Assembly: GCA_009103225.1 (NCBI GenBank)
Contig: RHPI01000585.1
Coordinates: 185,331-249,330 of the forward strand
Direction: 5' to 3'
Length of the DNA: 64,000 bases
Origin: Chlorokybus atmophyticus
Lineage: Eukaryota > Streptophyta > Chlorokybophyceae > Chlorokybales > Chlorokybaceae
This document shows, piece by piece, positions 10,073 through 22,374 of the stretch. The position numbers and the translations under genes were made by a program. Every line of letters starts with the position of its first letter. Positions within the stretch are counted from its first letter, which is position 1. Below the pieces are notes generated by a model that did no database searches, had not been told where the DNA came from, and worked only from the letters and a program-made list of their open reading frames with translations.

Positions 10073-13000
10073 TCAACTGTTTGCACCACTACTCGACGAG
10101 ACAATGCGCCCAGGCTTCGATATCCTGAAGCGTCTGGGCGGCGTGTTGATCAGATGGCGTGCGTGGCGCCGCTTGTTGGTGGGTGCAAGCAGCACCTCGG
10201 GACAGCGCTTCTCCACAACTTCAGGCAACAAGTCCTTGCGCGTGATCACGCCGAGGACGCGCTGCGGCCGCGGAACGACCAGCAAATGACGCAAACCCAG
10301 CGTGCGGAAGATAGCATACACCTTGGTGAGAGACGCGTCTGCCGACACGCTGTACGGCGTGGTATTCACAAAAGGCCCGATGTCCAAGTACATGTCCAAG
10401 TCTTCGCCGCTGAGGGCCAGGTCATCAACAGTGAACCTCTTAGCTGTGGGATGCCGGATGAAGTCCTCCGCATGATGCCGCAAAGCCCTCCCCTGCGACT
10501 CGGCCAACGAGGCTGTGCCCTGGAAGTCCTGGCGAGACTGCAGCAGCACCAACAGGTCTGATCTCAACACCGTCCCCAACACGCCAACATGTCCGCTCAC
10601 AACAGGGAAGGCGTTGTGCTTGCAGCGCCTCAGCACGTCCACCAGACGGCCCACCCTCTCTATGCGCTGCAGCGTGACTGGCGGGCGCCGGCCGATTGCG
10701 TCCGTCGCAGTGAGGTGGCGATAAAACCGCTCGGGAGAAGGCTCCAGGTAAGGGATGCGCTTGATCGCCATGTGGATGTCGGATATCGACGAGTTGAATG
10801 CGTCACCCACAGCCTTGGCGATCAGCAACACGAGCATGACAAGCGGCAGCAGCTTCAGATTGTTGGTGATCTCCAGCATAACCACGCACAATGACACAGT
10901 CATGCGCATGGAGCCAGACATAAAGGATGCAGCGCCGAGGACGGCATACGTCCCTTCGTCGATGCGTTCCTGCCCGTACAATTTCACGACAAACATGCCC
11001 ACGAGCCGTCCATATGCTGCGCCACACATGATGGACGGCACGAACAGGCCAGTCGGAACAGTCACGCCATATGTGATAACTGCAAGCGCGTAGAAGAGGA
11101 TCAGGTAGGTGATTAAAGACTTCGCGGTGAACTCGCCAGCTGTGCTGGAGGAGAAGAGGTTGCGAATGGCATCGTCCTGTGTGTTGAAGAAGAGTGTCGC
11201 CAGATCATTGTACTGGCCGCGTGTCTCGCCCTCGGGACAGTTGAAACGGATGAAGTTGCCATAGTGATGTGAGGGGCGCGGGCACACCACGTCAGGGTTC
11301 TCCGGGCACGCCGAGCACGCCGTGAAGAAGGGCACGAGGTATGAGCAGAGTGAGGTCAAACCCGTGATCACGAGTACCTCAATCACGCGCGCGCGTGGAC
11401 CACCGCGTCGCCAGAGCACAGCCTTCCTCCAGACCGTTAGATACATGTTGAGTTGGTTGAAGAGCGCACCAAGCAGCCCGCCTAGCACGCCGAGCATTGC
11501 CATAGGCACCAATTCAACAGTAGCGTAGTCTTCCTGTGCACCAGGCCCTGATATGTCAAAAATAATAAATCCTCCACTTGAGAAGGCTCCACACGCGCCC
11601 TTGGCGCACCACTGCATGCAAGCCCGCACGGTCACGGCCACAACAGCTGTGGTGAACAAGCAGCGCCATAGCAAAGCTCCTCTCCACCAGGTGGCCTCCT
11701 CGAGAGCGAACAACACGCCGCCAACAGGGGATCGAAAAGCCGCAGCCACACCGGCTGCTGCGCCGCAGGTGACGAGATCGCGCCGATCTCTATCGTTTGC
11801 AGCCGGCCGACCTGCTGCCGTAGACAAGAGGGAAGCCAAACAGGCTCCTATGTGCACCATAGGACCCTCTTTGCCAAGCGCCAAGCCTCCAGCCACAGCA
11901 CCCACTGAAGCCAGCATCTGCATGTTCAAGCACCGCACTCAGTGACCTGCTGTCAACAAGTGTCGTGGTGCGAGCATGATAACTGAGACAGAAGGAACAA
12001 GCCATAAAGGTGCCCGTGTATGCTAGCACATGTTACTTAAGAAAGGACATGTATGATAAGACAGGCGCGTTGCATGCCATTACATGTTTATGCAGAACAA
12101 GCAGTTGTAAGCCAATGAGTTGCACATGCGTGCTGCCGGTTGTTGATGACACGCAGTTGTACACTTGCATGCGGAACCCTCACCTTGGCAATGAGCGTGC
12201 GTGGGAGCAATGCGCCAGGAATGTCCACTCCATTCAAGTATGCTTTGACATCGGCAATGCCTGAGCCGGCCGCACTTGGTGCGTAGTAGTTGACTAGCAA
12301 TGTCGAGGACAGCACCAGGACTAAGTTGAACAATGTATACACAATGAAGCCCAGCACGTACGACACCCTCATCACCCCGAACGTCGCAGCAAACTTGAGC
12401 CCCGCGGCATTCTCAACACCAAGGTTAATGACAAATGCCGCCAACCCCGTGCACAGCCCCAGCACAAGAGCCAGCACCCATTTCACCGTCACGTACGCCA
12501 ATTTGTCCAGTCGCCCCCTTGAAGCCTGCATAAAAACTTCATCTATTGGCATAAAGGGGTTGCGTGCTGAAGCTCTGTTGATAACATACATGCTGCTGAG
12601 AAGTAGAGAATGCTGAACTGACTGCACTACTGCAACATGTGCAGGAACCAAATCAAGCCTGCAGGTTGCACAAACACCAAGCGCCGAAGGACATGCAGTG
12701 GACGAATGGAGCTAGTGTGCAGATAGATCAAGATAGATGACATGGGACTGTCGAAGTGACGGTGTAACTCAAAATGCCCGAATACATACAGAGTGACTGC
12801 TTGGTGCAAATGCCATTGCATTGCGTGTTTTTCACTTTTGGGGGGTGGGGGGCAACTGCTGTGCACAACCTACCAGCGCAGGCATGCAAGTATGCACAAT
12901 CAACAGCAGCTTAGTTGGATGACCTGACTAGACAGTGCACTCAATTGCTGGCCACTCTCCAAATGAAACGCAATGGCCTTAGCAGCTTAGGGAAGGGCTA

Positions 13001-13525
13001 ACGACATTGCGTATGCCGCACCATGGTTACCTAACTGAAAACAAAGACAATGCACTGCTGCATCCAGCCATCACTTGCCTGCATTGTGTGTTGTGCCATG
13101 CACATGAATCTGCATTGGAGGTTGATCAATTGACAACTTGAACTCTAGCTGTCCCATCTCACCTGGTCTGTGCGGAAGACGGCATTCTCAGCGACCTCAT
13201 AGTCGAGGGACTCAAATTCTGCCGTTGCAGGATGGATGAAGCTGCCGCCTGCACCCGCCCCCTCTGTTCTATCTAGGCCGGCCTCGCCGACCTCCATGTC
13301 CAGGTCGTCGGCCGAGCCGGCCTCAGAGCCCAGCAGGCGAGCCCGTACGCCATGCCCCCGCCCGGAGACACCGCTAGCTCCGCCGCCGCCTAACGCCCGC
13401 ATTGACACACCGGGCTCGTCGCCGTCCTCCTCACCCTCCTCGTCCTCTTCCCCCTCCACCTCCTCCTCATCGCCTCTTGCGTCCTCCAGCACGTGCGTCT
13501 TGCCGTTCTCCCCTCTCCCAGCCAT
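10073..13525 (-). CDS. CLC-type chloride channel/proton-coupled anion exchanger with two CBS domains
   Basis: Three exons on the minus strand (13525-13163, 12525-12184, 11917-10073) give about 849 aa. Seen: an acidic N-tail ending in the ESLDYEV signature of eukaryotic CLCs; selectivity-filter region GSGIAD (about 208-213, where GSGIPE is usual); GKEGP with the gating Glu (about 252); VLFALEEA with the second Glu used for proton transfer in exchangers (about 309); TGLFVPS anion-binding loop; two C-terminal CBS domains (roughly 655-710 and 755-805). Known: CLC dimers conduct or exchange Cl- or nitrate in organelle or plasma membranes. A Ser in the filter favours chloride, a Pro favours nitrate in plant CLCa. 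Inference: having both glutamates points to a 2Cl-/H+ exchanger. The ATG at 13525 was chosen because the longer open frame upstream has no ATG. The gene is divergent from the gene at 13913. Confidence 0.95.
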
Positions 13526-13912
13526 CCCCCCGCTCCCACCGCCAAGGACAACCCCAAGCACCAGGCCGCCCAACCTCCTCACCTCATGCCATGCAGGCAG
13601 CAAATGCTGCAGAGCCTGCAGTGGCCCCGGAGGACGACGCTGCAAAGCAGCAGAATGCGCCCGACGACGAGAATCAACCTTTCTTATATGCTGCCCACCA
13701 CGTCCCCTCCCCGCCGCCCCCGCCGTTGCCGCTGCCCCCGCCGGCCACACCCACGACGGCAATGGCAAGTGCCAGCAGAAGAATGCTCACGCCCACAAAC
13801 CCTATTTGGTTGTTAGCGCGGTTGCTGTTAGTGCGGTTGTTGAGGTTGGCGGCGGCGGTGGCGGCGGCGTGATTGTTGTCGTCATTGTGGGAGTAGGCGA
13901 CAGGCTGAGGCA

Positions 13913-14814
13913 ATGGCGGGTATTCTGGTGCTGTTGCCGGCGCTGGTGTTGGTCGGGGCGCCCCTGACTGTGCTGGTGGCAGCGTTGTCGCTGTCGTCCT
14001 CCGCACAGCTGTACGCCGCCCTCGCCGCCGCAGCCAAGACGCGCGCTGGCGGGGTGGCCTGGAAGTATGTTCAACCCTACGTTTTGCAACTGGTAAGCAC
14101 ACTTTACAATGCAGCTTGCACTCTTGATTGCTGTCTATGCCAGCGTCAGTAGCTGCATGCATGCATGCATGCATGACCTGGCTGCGGACTGTAGCATAGC
14201 ACCATTGCATTGAAAAATGTCACCGACAGCCATGCTGGCTTCTTCCATCAGTCTGCATAGTTTGCATGTTGGTGTCAAAGAGTTGTTGGTTTACTACCTC
14301 CAATGCCTTCAGAGATGTATGCATTGTGCAGGTCATTGCATTTTTGCTTGATCATGCGCACGCGCAGAGTGCGTACCACGTAACTAAGCATGCATTGCAT
14401 AGCACAAATCAAGCGAACCGCACTACACGCACATCACTCAACTGCCAGGCATTGTTGGCTCCAACCTTCCCCGGTTACTCTGGGCTCTTGATTTGTCAGA
14501 TAACAAAGACAAGCCCTGCACATGCGTGCATTGTCGGAGTGCACGACAACAACAAATTCGCGCATAGCGAATATGTTGTCTCTTATGGTTTTTTACAAGC
14601 GCACACGCGTCAACTGCCTCAACATTGACACAATGATACAACATTATTGCAACACCACGTGTAGGTGAGGCACTTGGAGCGGTCACTCGGTACTCCCGAA
14701 TCCTTCGCGCAGAAGCTGCAGCCGACGCACGCGCTGCTGCTGGCTGTTGTGATCGTCCTCCTCGTCTGCCTTGAACGCATACGGGCCGAGATAGCCGCCA
14801 ACGCACGCAGATAG
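13913..14814 (+). CDS. Small two-helix membrane protein, unknown function
   Basis: I do not recognise this protein. Two exons (13913-14092 and 14665-14814; GTAAGC donor, GTAG acceptor) give about 109 aa. Seen: an N-terminal hydrophobic stretch (about residues 4-28), an Ala-rich segment, then after the splice an amphipathic stretch and a second hydrophobic helix (about 86-100) ending in a basic tail (IRAEIAANARR). The gene is head-to-head with the CLC gene (387 bp between start codons). Organellar or ER membrane localisation is possible. A further exon inside the 570-bp intron cannot be excluded. Confidence 0.5.
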
Positions 14815-15241
14815 CACGTGGTGTAGGTGTGCGCTGTTGTGTTTTTGGCTGTTGTGCGGGTGTACATACTGGAAGGGTGCGGTTGAAATGAGGAGAAGCT
14901 ACAGGGTGGTGGTTGTGACGGTGGTTGGCGCAATGGCTGATCACAGTGTGAGTCACTATTGTGCTGTTGACTGATGGGGTTGGAATGAATAGACTACTTG
15001 TGGCACATTAGTCTTCATTACAGTTCATGGTGAATAATGGCCTGCCATCATGCTTACCTATCGAAGTGCATGTGTTGGGTGCCAGCCAAAGCACTCAAAC
15101 ACACTTGCAGGTTAATTACTCATTTCGGAAAGACGAAAACAAGCAGTTGTACAAGATCTGCATTGCGTAACAAGCGCAAAGAGCTTTCAACTCAGCGTGC
15201 CGGTAATGTCTGCATAGAGCGCTTCCCGCCCTCTATCGCGC
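14815..15241. other. Spacer between convergent small membrane protein and EamA genes
   Basis: This holds two 3' ends. I see no gene or strong repeat in it. Confidence 0.6.
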
Positions 15242-16899
15242 TCAAGCTTCATCCACCGTGCTGAGCGGCTCGTAGCGAAGCGGCTTATTGCTCGTAGTCA
15301 TCTCACTCTCGCGCACACGCTGTTGTTGTTGTTGTTGTCTCTCATCGATGAGTGTCAATGGCTTCGGCCTCAGCGCGATCGCCATCACGCCCGCCGCAAT
15401 GAGAACCGTCCCTACCAAGGCTGAGAGGACAGAGAGTGGGAGTGGGAGTGTTGTTGTTGTGGTGGTGCTGATTGTGAGTTGTTATGTTGCTAAACACTGT
15501 ATAACATTTGTTGCATTTGTTGCTCACCTAATACGGTGGGTTGTTCGTGTAGGAATGCAAGGCCGAGGGCGTGCGCAAACACCACCTGTAGGTAGTTCAT
15601 GGCGCTGGCGCGCGCCGCGCTCTCCCTCTGAAAGGCCATGTTGAGCAGAATCTGCACAACAACAAACCCACATGTTACACATCATGCAATGTCATTATCG
15701 TGTGCGTGCCTGCCTAAGTAACTAGATGTTGCGGGCTCAGACATGCACACGCATGCACTCGAGCACGACTGTGTGCGGGAGTATTAGGGTTGTGCATGTG
15801 CACCTGCGCGTGTGAATGCGTATACGTATGCCACTGTGTGCACACATATGGGCACGCGCACGCGCATGCACACGCACACATGCATGTGTTGTTGCATATG
15901 CAACTCTCCATGTGATGCAAGACATCCTTCCAACACACTCTCCACACCCCCACCTCCCCCCAACAATCCCCGCAATCCCCGCCTCCCCACACGCACCTGT
16001 CCCGCAAAGGAGAAGACAACAATCCCAACCATCAGCATGGTCTGTCCCGCATCCGGCACAACAACTTCCTGCATCCCCACAAGTAGTGCCCCCCCGCCCC
16101 CCAACGTGCTCGCTAGATGAAAGTACAACGTCAACACGACGGCGGAGTCGTTGGGTGACACGCGGCGGAGGAGACGCACGGTCGTGTAGGCCAACGCGGT
16201 GAAGATGGCGGACAGGAGGGCCAGGAGGGAACCCAACGTGTGCGAGGAGGAGGAGGGTGAGGGTGATGTTGGGGTGCGGGAGAAGAGGAAGGAGGGTTGA
16301 GCAACCTGTGGGTGGGTGTACAGTGTACACAATATGTGACAGATATGAGGTGTTGTAAAGTGTCATGCGTGCGTGCATGCATGCGCACGCACTGCTACCC
16401 ACACAGGGTGCACACACTGTGTGAGGGTGTGAAGTAGTATCCTGTCTGTTGTGTTGTATGGTTGGAGGGACATGATGGTATGACAAGCAAATAGCGTGTG
16501 TACAGTAAGCGGTATTCCTGATACTTACCAATGCGACACCAATGAGGCTGCAAGACACGCCGCCGGCCTCCCAGACTCCAAACGGTTCTCCAAGCATGAC
16601 CTTCGCCACTACAGCACAGACACCAAAACTGACAACACCGTCATCACAACAACCCACCCACCCCCCACACACACTGCTCACGTATTGCGGTGAACGCCGG
16701 GTTTAGGAATGATATGACCACTGCATCGGCGAGGGGCAGCCGTCGTATGGCCGCCACGTAGGCCGTCAGCGCCAGGAAACCGATGGCGCCGCGGGCTATC
16801 AGTAAAGGACGGGCATGGGGGGAGCCCCAAAAGGGGGCGCCGGACTTGCTGAAAGAGAGTGTGTGTGTGCGTGTGTGTGTGAGTGGTGGTGTGTGGTGT

Positions 16900-16930
<31 letters not shown>

Positions 16931-17657
16931 NNNNNNNNNNNNNNNNNNNNNNNNNNNNNNNNNNNNNNNNNNNNNNNNNNNNNNNNNNNNNNNNNNNNNN
17001 NNNNNNNNNNNNNNNNNNNNNNNNNNNNNNNNNNNNNNNNNNNNNNNNNNNNNNNNNNNNNNNNNNNNNNNNNNNNNNNNNNNNNNNNNNNNNNNNNNNN
17101 NNGGGGGGGGGGGGGGTATTGAATTTGTTGTTTGCCAAGCCAATACGACTTTGGATACGTGTGCGTGATAACTATACACACATGCACGCGCACGCTGCGT
17201 TTAGTCTGCAAGCCAGATTGCTACTTGCATACGCGTGTGTGCATGCTAACCACGCACGCATACCTTAACAAGTGAACGTATGTACACTCACACTCACACA
17301 GGCACATGTACACGCAAACGCACACGCACATAACATCACCACCACCACCACCACCACCACCACCCAGACAACAACACCACCTCTCTCTCACCGGTTCATC
17401 ACTCCGAGTGTGGCAACAGTAAGCACCAAGCACCCCATCCCCCTCACGAGCACGACCTCAAAGGCCCCGAACTGCAACAGCTTCACCATGAAGGCCATCA
17501 GGGAGAAGCACAGGGCCGCGCAGGCCATGCACGCCAGACCGGAAGAGAGGCATGGGGTTGGGGATGTTGTCGTTGTGGTGGATGATGATGTGGTGATGGT
17601 GGTGGTGGTGGTGGTGGTGGATGGTGTTGGGGATGGTGTTGGGGATGTGAGTGGCAT
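15242..17657 (-). CDS. EamA-family drug/metabolite transporter (SLC35G-like)
   Basis: Six phase-consistent exons on the minus strand (17657-17392, 16848-16682, 16608-16529, 16305-15997, 15651-15528, 15420-15242) give about 374 aa. Seen: about ten hydrophobic segments in two EamA halves. The first half has LADAVVISFLNPAFTAILAK followed by GEPFGVWEAGG and a further membrane segment. The second half has FTALAYTTVRLL, LYFHLAS, RASAMNYLQVVFAHALG and a last helix LVGTVLIAAGVMAIAL before a hydrophilic Gln-rich tail. Known: EamA/DMT proteins export or exchange small metabolites across plasma, plastid or Golgi membranes. The substrate cannot be told. The start ATG at 17657 leaves a Thr/Ser-rich N-terminus. 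Intron 1 contains the 172-base assembly gap. The gene is divergent from the WD40 gene at 18051. Confidence 0.85.
16900..17116. repeat. Poly-G tract interrupted by an assembly gap
   Basis: About 31 G residues (16900-16930) are followed by 172 N (16931-17102) and 14 more G (17103-17116). The whole tract is inside intron 1 of the EamA gene. Its true length is unknown. Confidence 0.95.
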
Positions 17658-18050
17658 CGTGGAGGATAGGGATTGGCAAGGGTGAAGAGTGTGTTTGTTG
17701 TTGGTAGTTGAGAGAGAGCATGTTAGGGAGTAAAGATGCTTGTGGTTGGGGTTGGGGAGTGTCAAGGTATGAGTCTCATGTTGCTTGTCGTTGTTGTTGT
17801 TGCTCTTGCTCTTGCACTTGCTGTTGCTGTTGTCGCAGTTGACTCCTGCTCCTGGCCCTGCTGATGCCAGCGACAACGACAGCGAGCAGTGGGAGGACGA
17901 CGACGATGACAACGTTCCGCCCCCTCCTCCTTGATACTTTTCCCTGTGCCTCACCACCTCCGCCGCCTCCGCCGCTGACAACTACGCCCACAACAGCGTG
18001 TGCAGACTGGCCTGTATGCACCAGGCGGCGGCAGCGGCGGCGGCGGTGGC

Positions 18051-20413
18051 ATGCGTGGGCTTGTCGTCGGCGTGAGGATCCTCCACCTCCCGCTATCCAC
18101 GCCGCGTGGCAGCGGAGGAGCGCTCGGCTCTCCGCCGCCGCCTAACGGCAGGCGGCGGAATGGAGGAGCTGCTGCTTGCGCCTCCTCAGCCTCGTCTTCC
18201 AGGGAGAAGGGTACGGGGGAGGTGGAGAAGGAGGAGAAGGAGGACGACATTGAGGTCAAGACGCATGCCGCAGCCGTCACCGCCCTGCTGGCGTTGAACA
18301 ACAACAACAACAACAAAGGTGTGTGTGAGAAGGCGTTCGAGCAAATCGACAGTGAACAAGTAGCAGCTGCACACAAAGTAACCACAACGACATGCGTATG
18401 GACTGAGCTGTTAGTAAAGCACAAGTACTATCGAGATACTACACAATAGACATGAATGTTCAAATGTACGTGATGACACAACTTGCAATCGATGTAGAAC
18501 TCACAAGTGCTGTCTTGCTTGTTGCAGCTGTCCATGTCGTATCGGCTTCACTCGACAAAACTCTCAGACTTTGCCGCTTCCCTCTCCTCCCAACATCGAG
18601 CAGGAAAGTGACCCAACATCTCACGTACCCGCCGTCGGACACAACACGGGTAGACCTCCCGTCTTTGTCGCCCGCATGCGTCCCGCCGGCCTTCTCGCTG
18701 GCGTGGATGCCGGCTGCAGGCCTCATCTTCGCAGGTGGGAGGAGTGTGTGTGTGCGTGAGTGTTGCGTGTGCAGGTAGTAGTGTTGTTGGGGGGGTGAGA
18801 CAGGTGTTGAGGGTGTGTTGTTGAAAGTGTGCGCGTGTGCACGTATGCCCAGTGTGTTTGTGTGCTTGTGGATGGTTATGTGTGTGCGCGTGCACACTCA
18901 CATGCATACGCGTGTGCGCCTGCACTCGTGCGTGCGACTGCGCGTGTGGGTGCGCATGTGGTTGTGTGTGTGAGTGTGACTGACAGACCTTCCTGACAGG
19001 TCTGTACGGGCGAGAAGTTGTGGCGTGGTCGCACGATGATGTCACGGCATCTCTCTCACCATTAGAGGGTGTGAGGTTGGGTGGACACACCGGGTGGGTG
19101 CGCGCACTCGCCGTTGTCGACAAGTGGCTATTCAGGTATGTACAAAAACCCAACTATTAATACTGGACCTGCCATTGCCAACAGTATGTGCTTGATCTGT
19201 TCTTCATCAGTGCAGCTTGCAACTACGTGCGCGTGTGGCGATTTGACGAGCGAAGTAGAGCAAAAGATGTTGATCGTGATGGAGAAGGCGTCATCAAACA
19301 CGTCTGTGATGTGCGGCTGTTCACAGGTGTGGTAGAGGTGATTACACATGCACGTGCACGCGTGCAGACACACAAACACGCACGCACGCACGCACGTGCA
19401 CATGAATTCACACACGCACACGCTCACTCGCACGCGCACACGCGCGCATGCATGTTCCATTGCAAAGCATTTGGTAACTACATATGCTCAAATTGATGGG
19501 CTTATGCAGGTGACATATCTTCGCTGGTAGTGGGTAACAACCACCTTTATTGCACTGGCGTTGACGGGTAACCGACCACATCACAAGACTGTCGACGCTT
19601 AATATGCGACTATCTCTCCCTCGGCAACTCTTGAGTTGTTGTGTCTTTTATTGACAGCACTTTGAGGTGTTGGCGTTTAGGCCGCCCGGACACATCCATC
19701 TTGGAGATGAAGCGATCGCTCACACAATCATTGAATGTCATGAACACCGCGCATGATGGCCGCATTGCTACTATGGCATATTGCCAAAGCGCGGGTGTCG
19801 TGTGCACGGCTGGCTTTGATGGCGCCATAAGGGTAAATGGATCTGTTTTGTATGGGAGGTTATGTAAGAGCACTGGTTTCATGCACCCAACATGGGTGTA
19901 TATGTGTGTGACATGTATCTTATGTGGCAGGTTTGGAGCAAGGAATTGCTGGAACTCCTGTCGGAGAGTCAGTGTGGGCATGGTGGAGATGTTGTGTACA
20001 CTTTGGCTGCAGCGGAGCCGTTGATGCTTGTATCTGGTGGCGGTGATAAGGTACAGGACTAAAAAACACATGTGTTCGTGTGTGTGTGTGTGCGCACATC
20101 TAGTATGTGTGTGTGCGCGTACGTGCACACGTGCGTGCCTTGCCTGTGTTGTGTGAATGTGCGCTCGACCATGAGGTAGATATTGTGTGTACGCGTCGAT
20201 GTGTGTGCTGCGCAGTGGGTGCGGTGTTGGCGGCTTCCAGAGTTGCATCTGTTGTGCGAGCACCAGTTGGAGCACACGCCGAGGGCACTGGCAGTGATCA
20301 ATAGAAAAGAAAAAGAGGGATCCGAACTGGCGGATGCAACCGATGGGCGAGTGGCAATTGCTGTTGGAGTGGATTCTGGGCACATGCATTGCATAGTGTT
20401 GACTTGCAATTGA
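18051..20413 (+). CDS. WD40 beta-propeller protein
   Basis: Eight phase-consistent exons (18051-18318, 18528-18734, 19000-19135, 19212-19327, 19510-19567, 19658-19832, 19931-20050, 20216-20413) give about 425 aa. Seen: repeated beta-propeller blades, for example VHVVSASLDKTLRLC, GHTGWVRALAVV then YVRVWRFDE, LYCTGVDGTLRCWRL, HDGRIATMAYC then TAGFDGAIRVWSKE, and LMLVSGGGDKWVRCWRL, which makes about seven blades after a short Gly/Pro-rich N-terminus. Known: WD40 propellers are protein-interaction scaffolds; no catalytic domain is attached here, so the pathway cannot be named. The start at 18051 is the first in-frame ATG. A slightly longer N-terminus is possible because no upstream stop was used as evidence. 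Confidence 0.85.
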
Positions 20414-21570
20414 AGGCATACCGCTGTCCAAGCTGCGAAACAGAACTTGCGCACTCTCAGCTCTCAGCAGCTGTACTGGGAGGTGAGAGGTGAGCAAGCA
20501 TGTATAACTACTTTGGCAAACGATCCGCATGTACGTATATGTAGTCAGGTTGTGTCTTTGGCAACCAAGCAGCTTGGCTGGGCCAGACACGCTATGATGC
20601 TACGATGCACACCCCGTTTATTGCAATGCTCTGCATCCCACAATCTTGTGGGACCTACAGCTTGTGTACAAGGTTGTTGCGTGATAATTTTATAAACATG
20701 TGCCTTTGTCTCCTTGGGCTTATGAAAACTACATCAGTGCTATTTTGAAGCTGCGTCGTTGAATTGTCACACACAAACTGGCTGCACACGCGTGCAGGTA
20801 ATCAGCAAACACGCATGTATGTATGTCTAATAGGGGTTTGAGGCAGTAGTTACAATAGCTAGGTGTGGCTAGTGGAGGTAGACCCTGGTGGTAAATAATC
20901 AGTGCATGATGGTGAGCTTTGTGAACAATGCATGTGTCATGCATGTTGCATGTATCATGATCACTTGCATATTCTATACACAGTGCCAGTCAGTGCCGCA
21001 GATTGTATGCCACGGTGTGTCACATGATACTGAAATGAAGGGCAGCACAAGCCAAGTAGCTTGCATTACTTTAGCTGCGCTACCCCAAGTGTACACGAGG
21101 CGTCTCGGCGTCATGCATTGTATTGCAGGCAACACACTGCATGGTATATACGAACAAGGTTCACAGTCAAAAAACCGGCGTGTAAACGAACTAGATAACC
21201 AATCAAGTCACACAATCAGAGCAACAACCGACACAACATTCGCGCACACCCTCACAGTACGGGTGAGGGGTGCGCGGAAGGCGTTGATATAAAGGTTGAG
21301 GTGCTGCAACAGTAAGGCAAGGGCCGAACGGCGAGCCGATTGCTTGCGTTAGCTCGGCGAGTGTGGTGCCCATAAGCATTGCGTCGTGTTCAACAAGTTG
21401 GCGTTGTCTGCGGTGACAAAGGTGTCACAAAGCACTTGTTGTCCCTCTGCATCTTGCTTGGAGGATACACGCCCTGCGCGTGCGTGTGCATGTCACTTGC
21501 ACCATGTGTATCTAGCACAGGCATGTGTACAGCGTGCAAGACACACAAAGCACACATGCCTATGCTTTGT

Positions 21571-21617
21571 AGCTGCCGGCAGGTTGCCTTACGCCAGCAG
21601 TGAACCTGCCGGCAGCT
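21571..21617. repeat. Perfect 15-bp inverted repeat
   Basis: Arms 21571-21585 and 21603-21617 (AGCTGCCGGCAGGTT and its complement) are separated by 17 nt. Confidence 0.9.
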
Positions 21618-22374
21618 ATGAAGGCAGCAACGACAAGGGTGACAACCTGCTGCATGTCCAGCACTCAAGATCAATCAAGTCCGTCCACACGCAGGCAAAT
21701 GTGTATGTACATATCGCTATATGCACACACAGCTGCTTATGCACGCCCACACAGACATGTATGCATGCAGCCCCGCATGCATGTACACACAAACACGAAG
21801 TCTGGCAGGCACCGGTTTTATTCTCAATGCAGTCTTGCGGCAACACACCGATCATGCTGAGGTGGCCGCTCTCTCTGCTGCTGATATTGTCCTGGACCGT
21901 TAAGGACCTTTCTTGTTCTCGGGGGCGAAGATGCTGTCCAACGCTGCCGAGCTATTCCACAACAACAGAGGCACGCGATTGTTTGAAATTGAAAACACTT
22001 ATATCAGCGTATCCATATCTGAGTTTTGTGTGGTGTAATGACATATGGCTGTCTTTTGAGTCTTGGCGGACAACACATGTATACACTCGGTAACAATAGC
22101 AGGCAAAGAAGGCATGGGCAGCATCAACACCGAGGGCCTTGAATCAGTCAAATGCTTCATATGCTAGATGTGCGATTGTAAAGGCAACAGTGTCGTAAAG
22201 GCATTGTTCAGCGGGAACACACACAACTAAGAGGAGAGCAGCGTTGTGTGTTGATGTTGAAGAACAGGCGCAGCAGATGTGTAAAGAGCACAACTGCTTG
22301 AGGTAGAGCGGGCCACAGCGACTGAACTCTGGTGGCGCAGTGACCATAATGTGGGTGCTGTTGAGTGGAGTAAG

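Noticed and set aside
10049-10561. Plus-strand open frame of 170 codons opposite the CLC gene
   Set aside because: It is antisense to a strongly supported CLC exon and encodes no domain.
13526-13768. Longer N-terminus for the CLC protein up to 13768
   Set aside because: The upstream open frame begins with TTG and has no ATG; the ATG at 13525 opens the acidic N-tail.
16609-16640. Upstream acceptor for EamA exon 3 giving FGVCAVV
   Set aside because: It puts the exon out of phase with the previous one; the acceptor at 16609 restores phase and the family pattern FTAILAK.
16644-17268. Several ORFs that run through the poly-G/N gap
   Set aside because: Their length comes from undetermined bases read as open; the stretch is an intron of the EamA gene.
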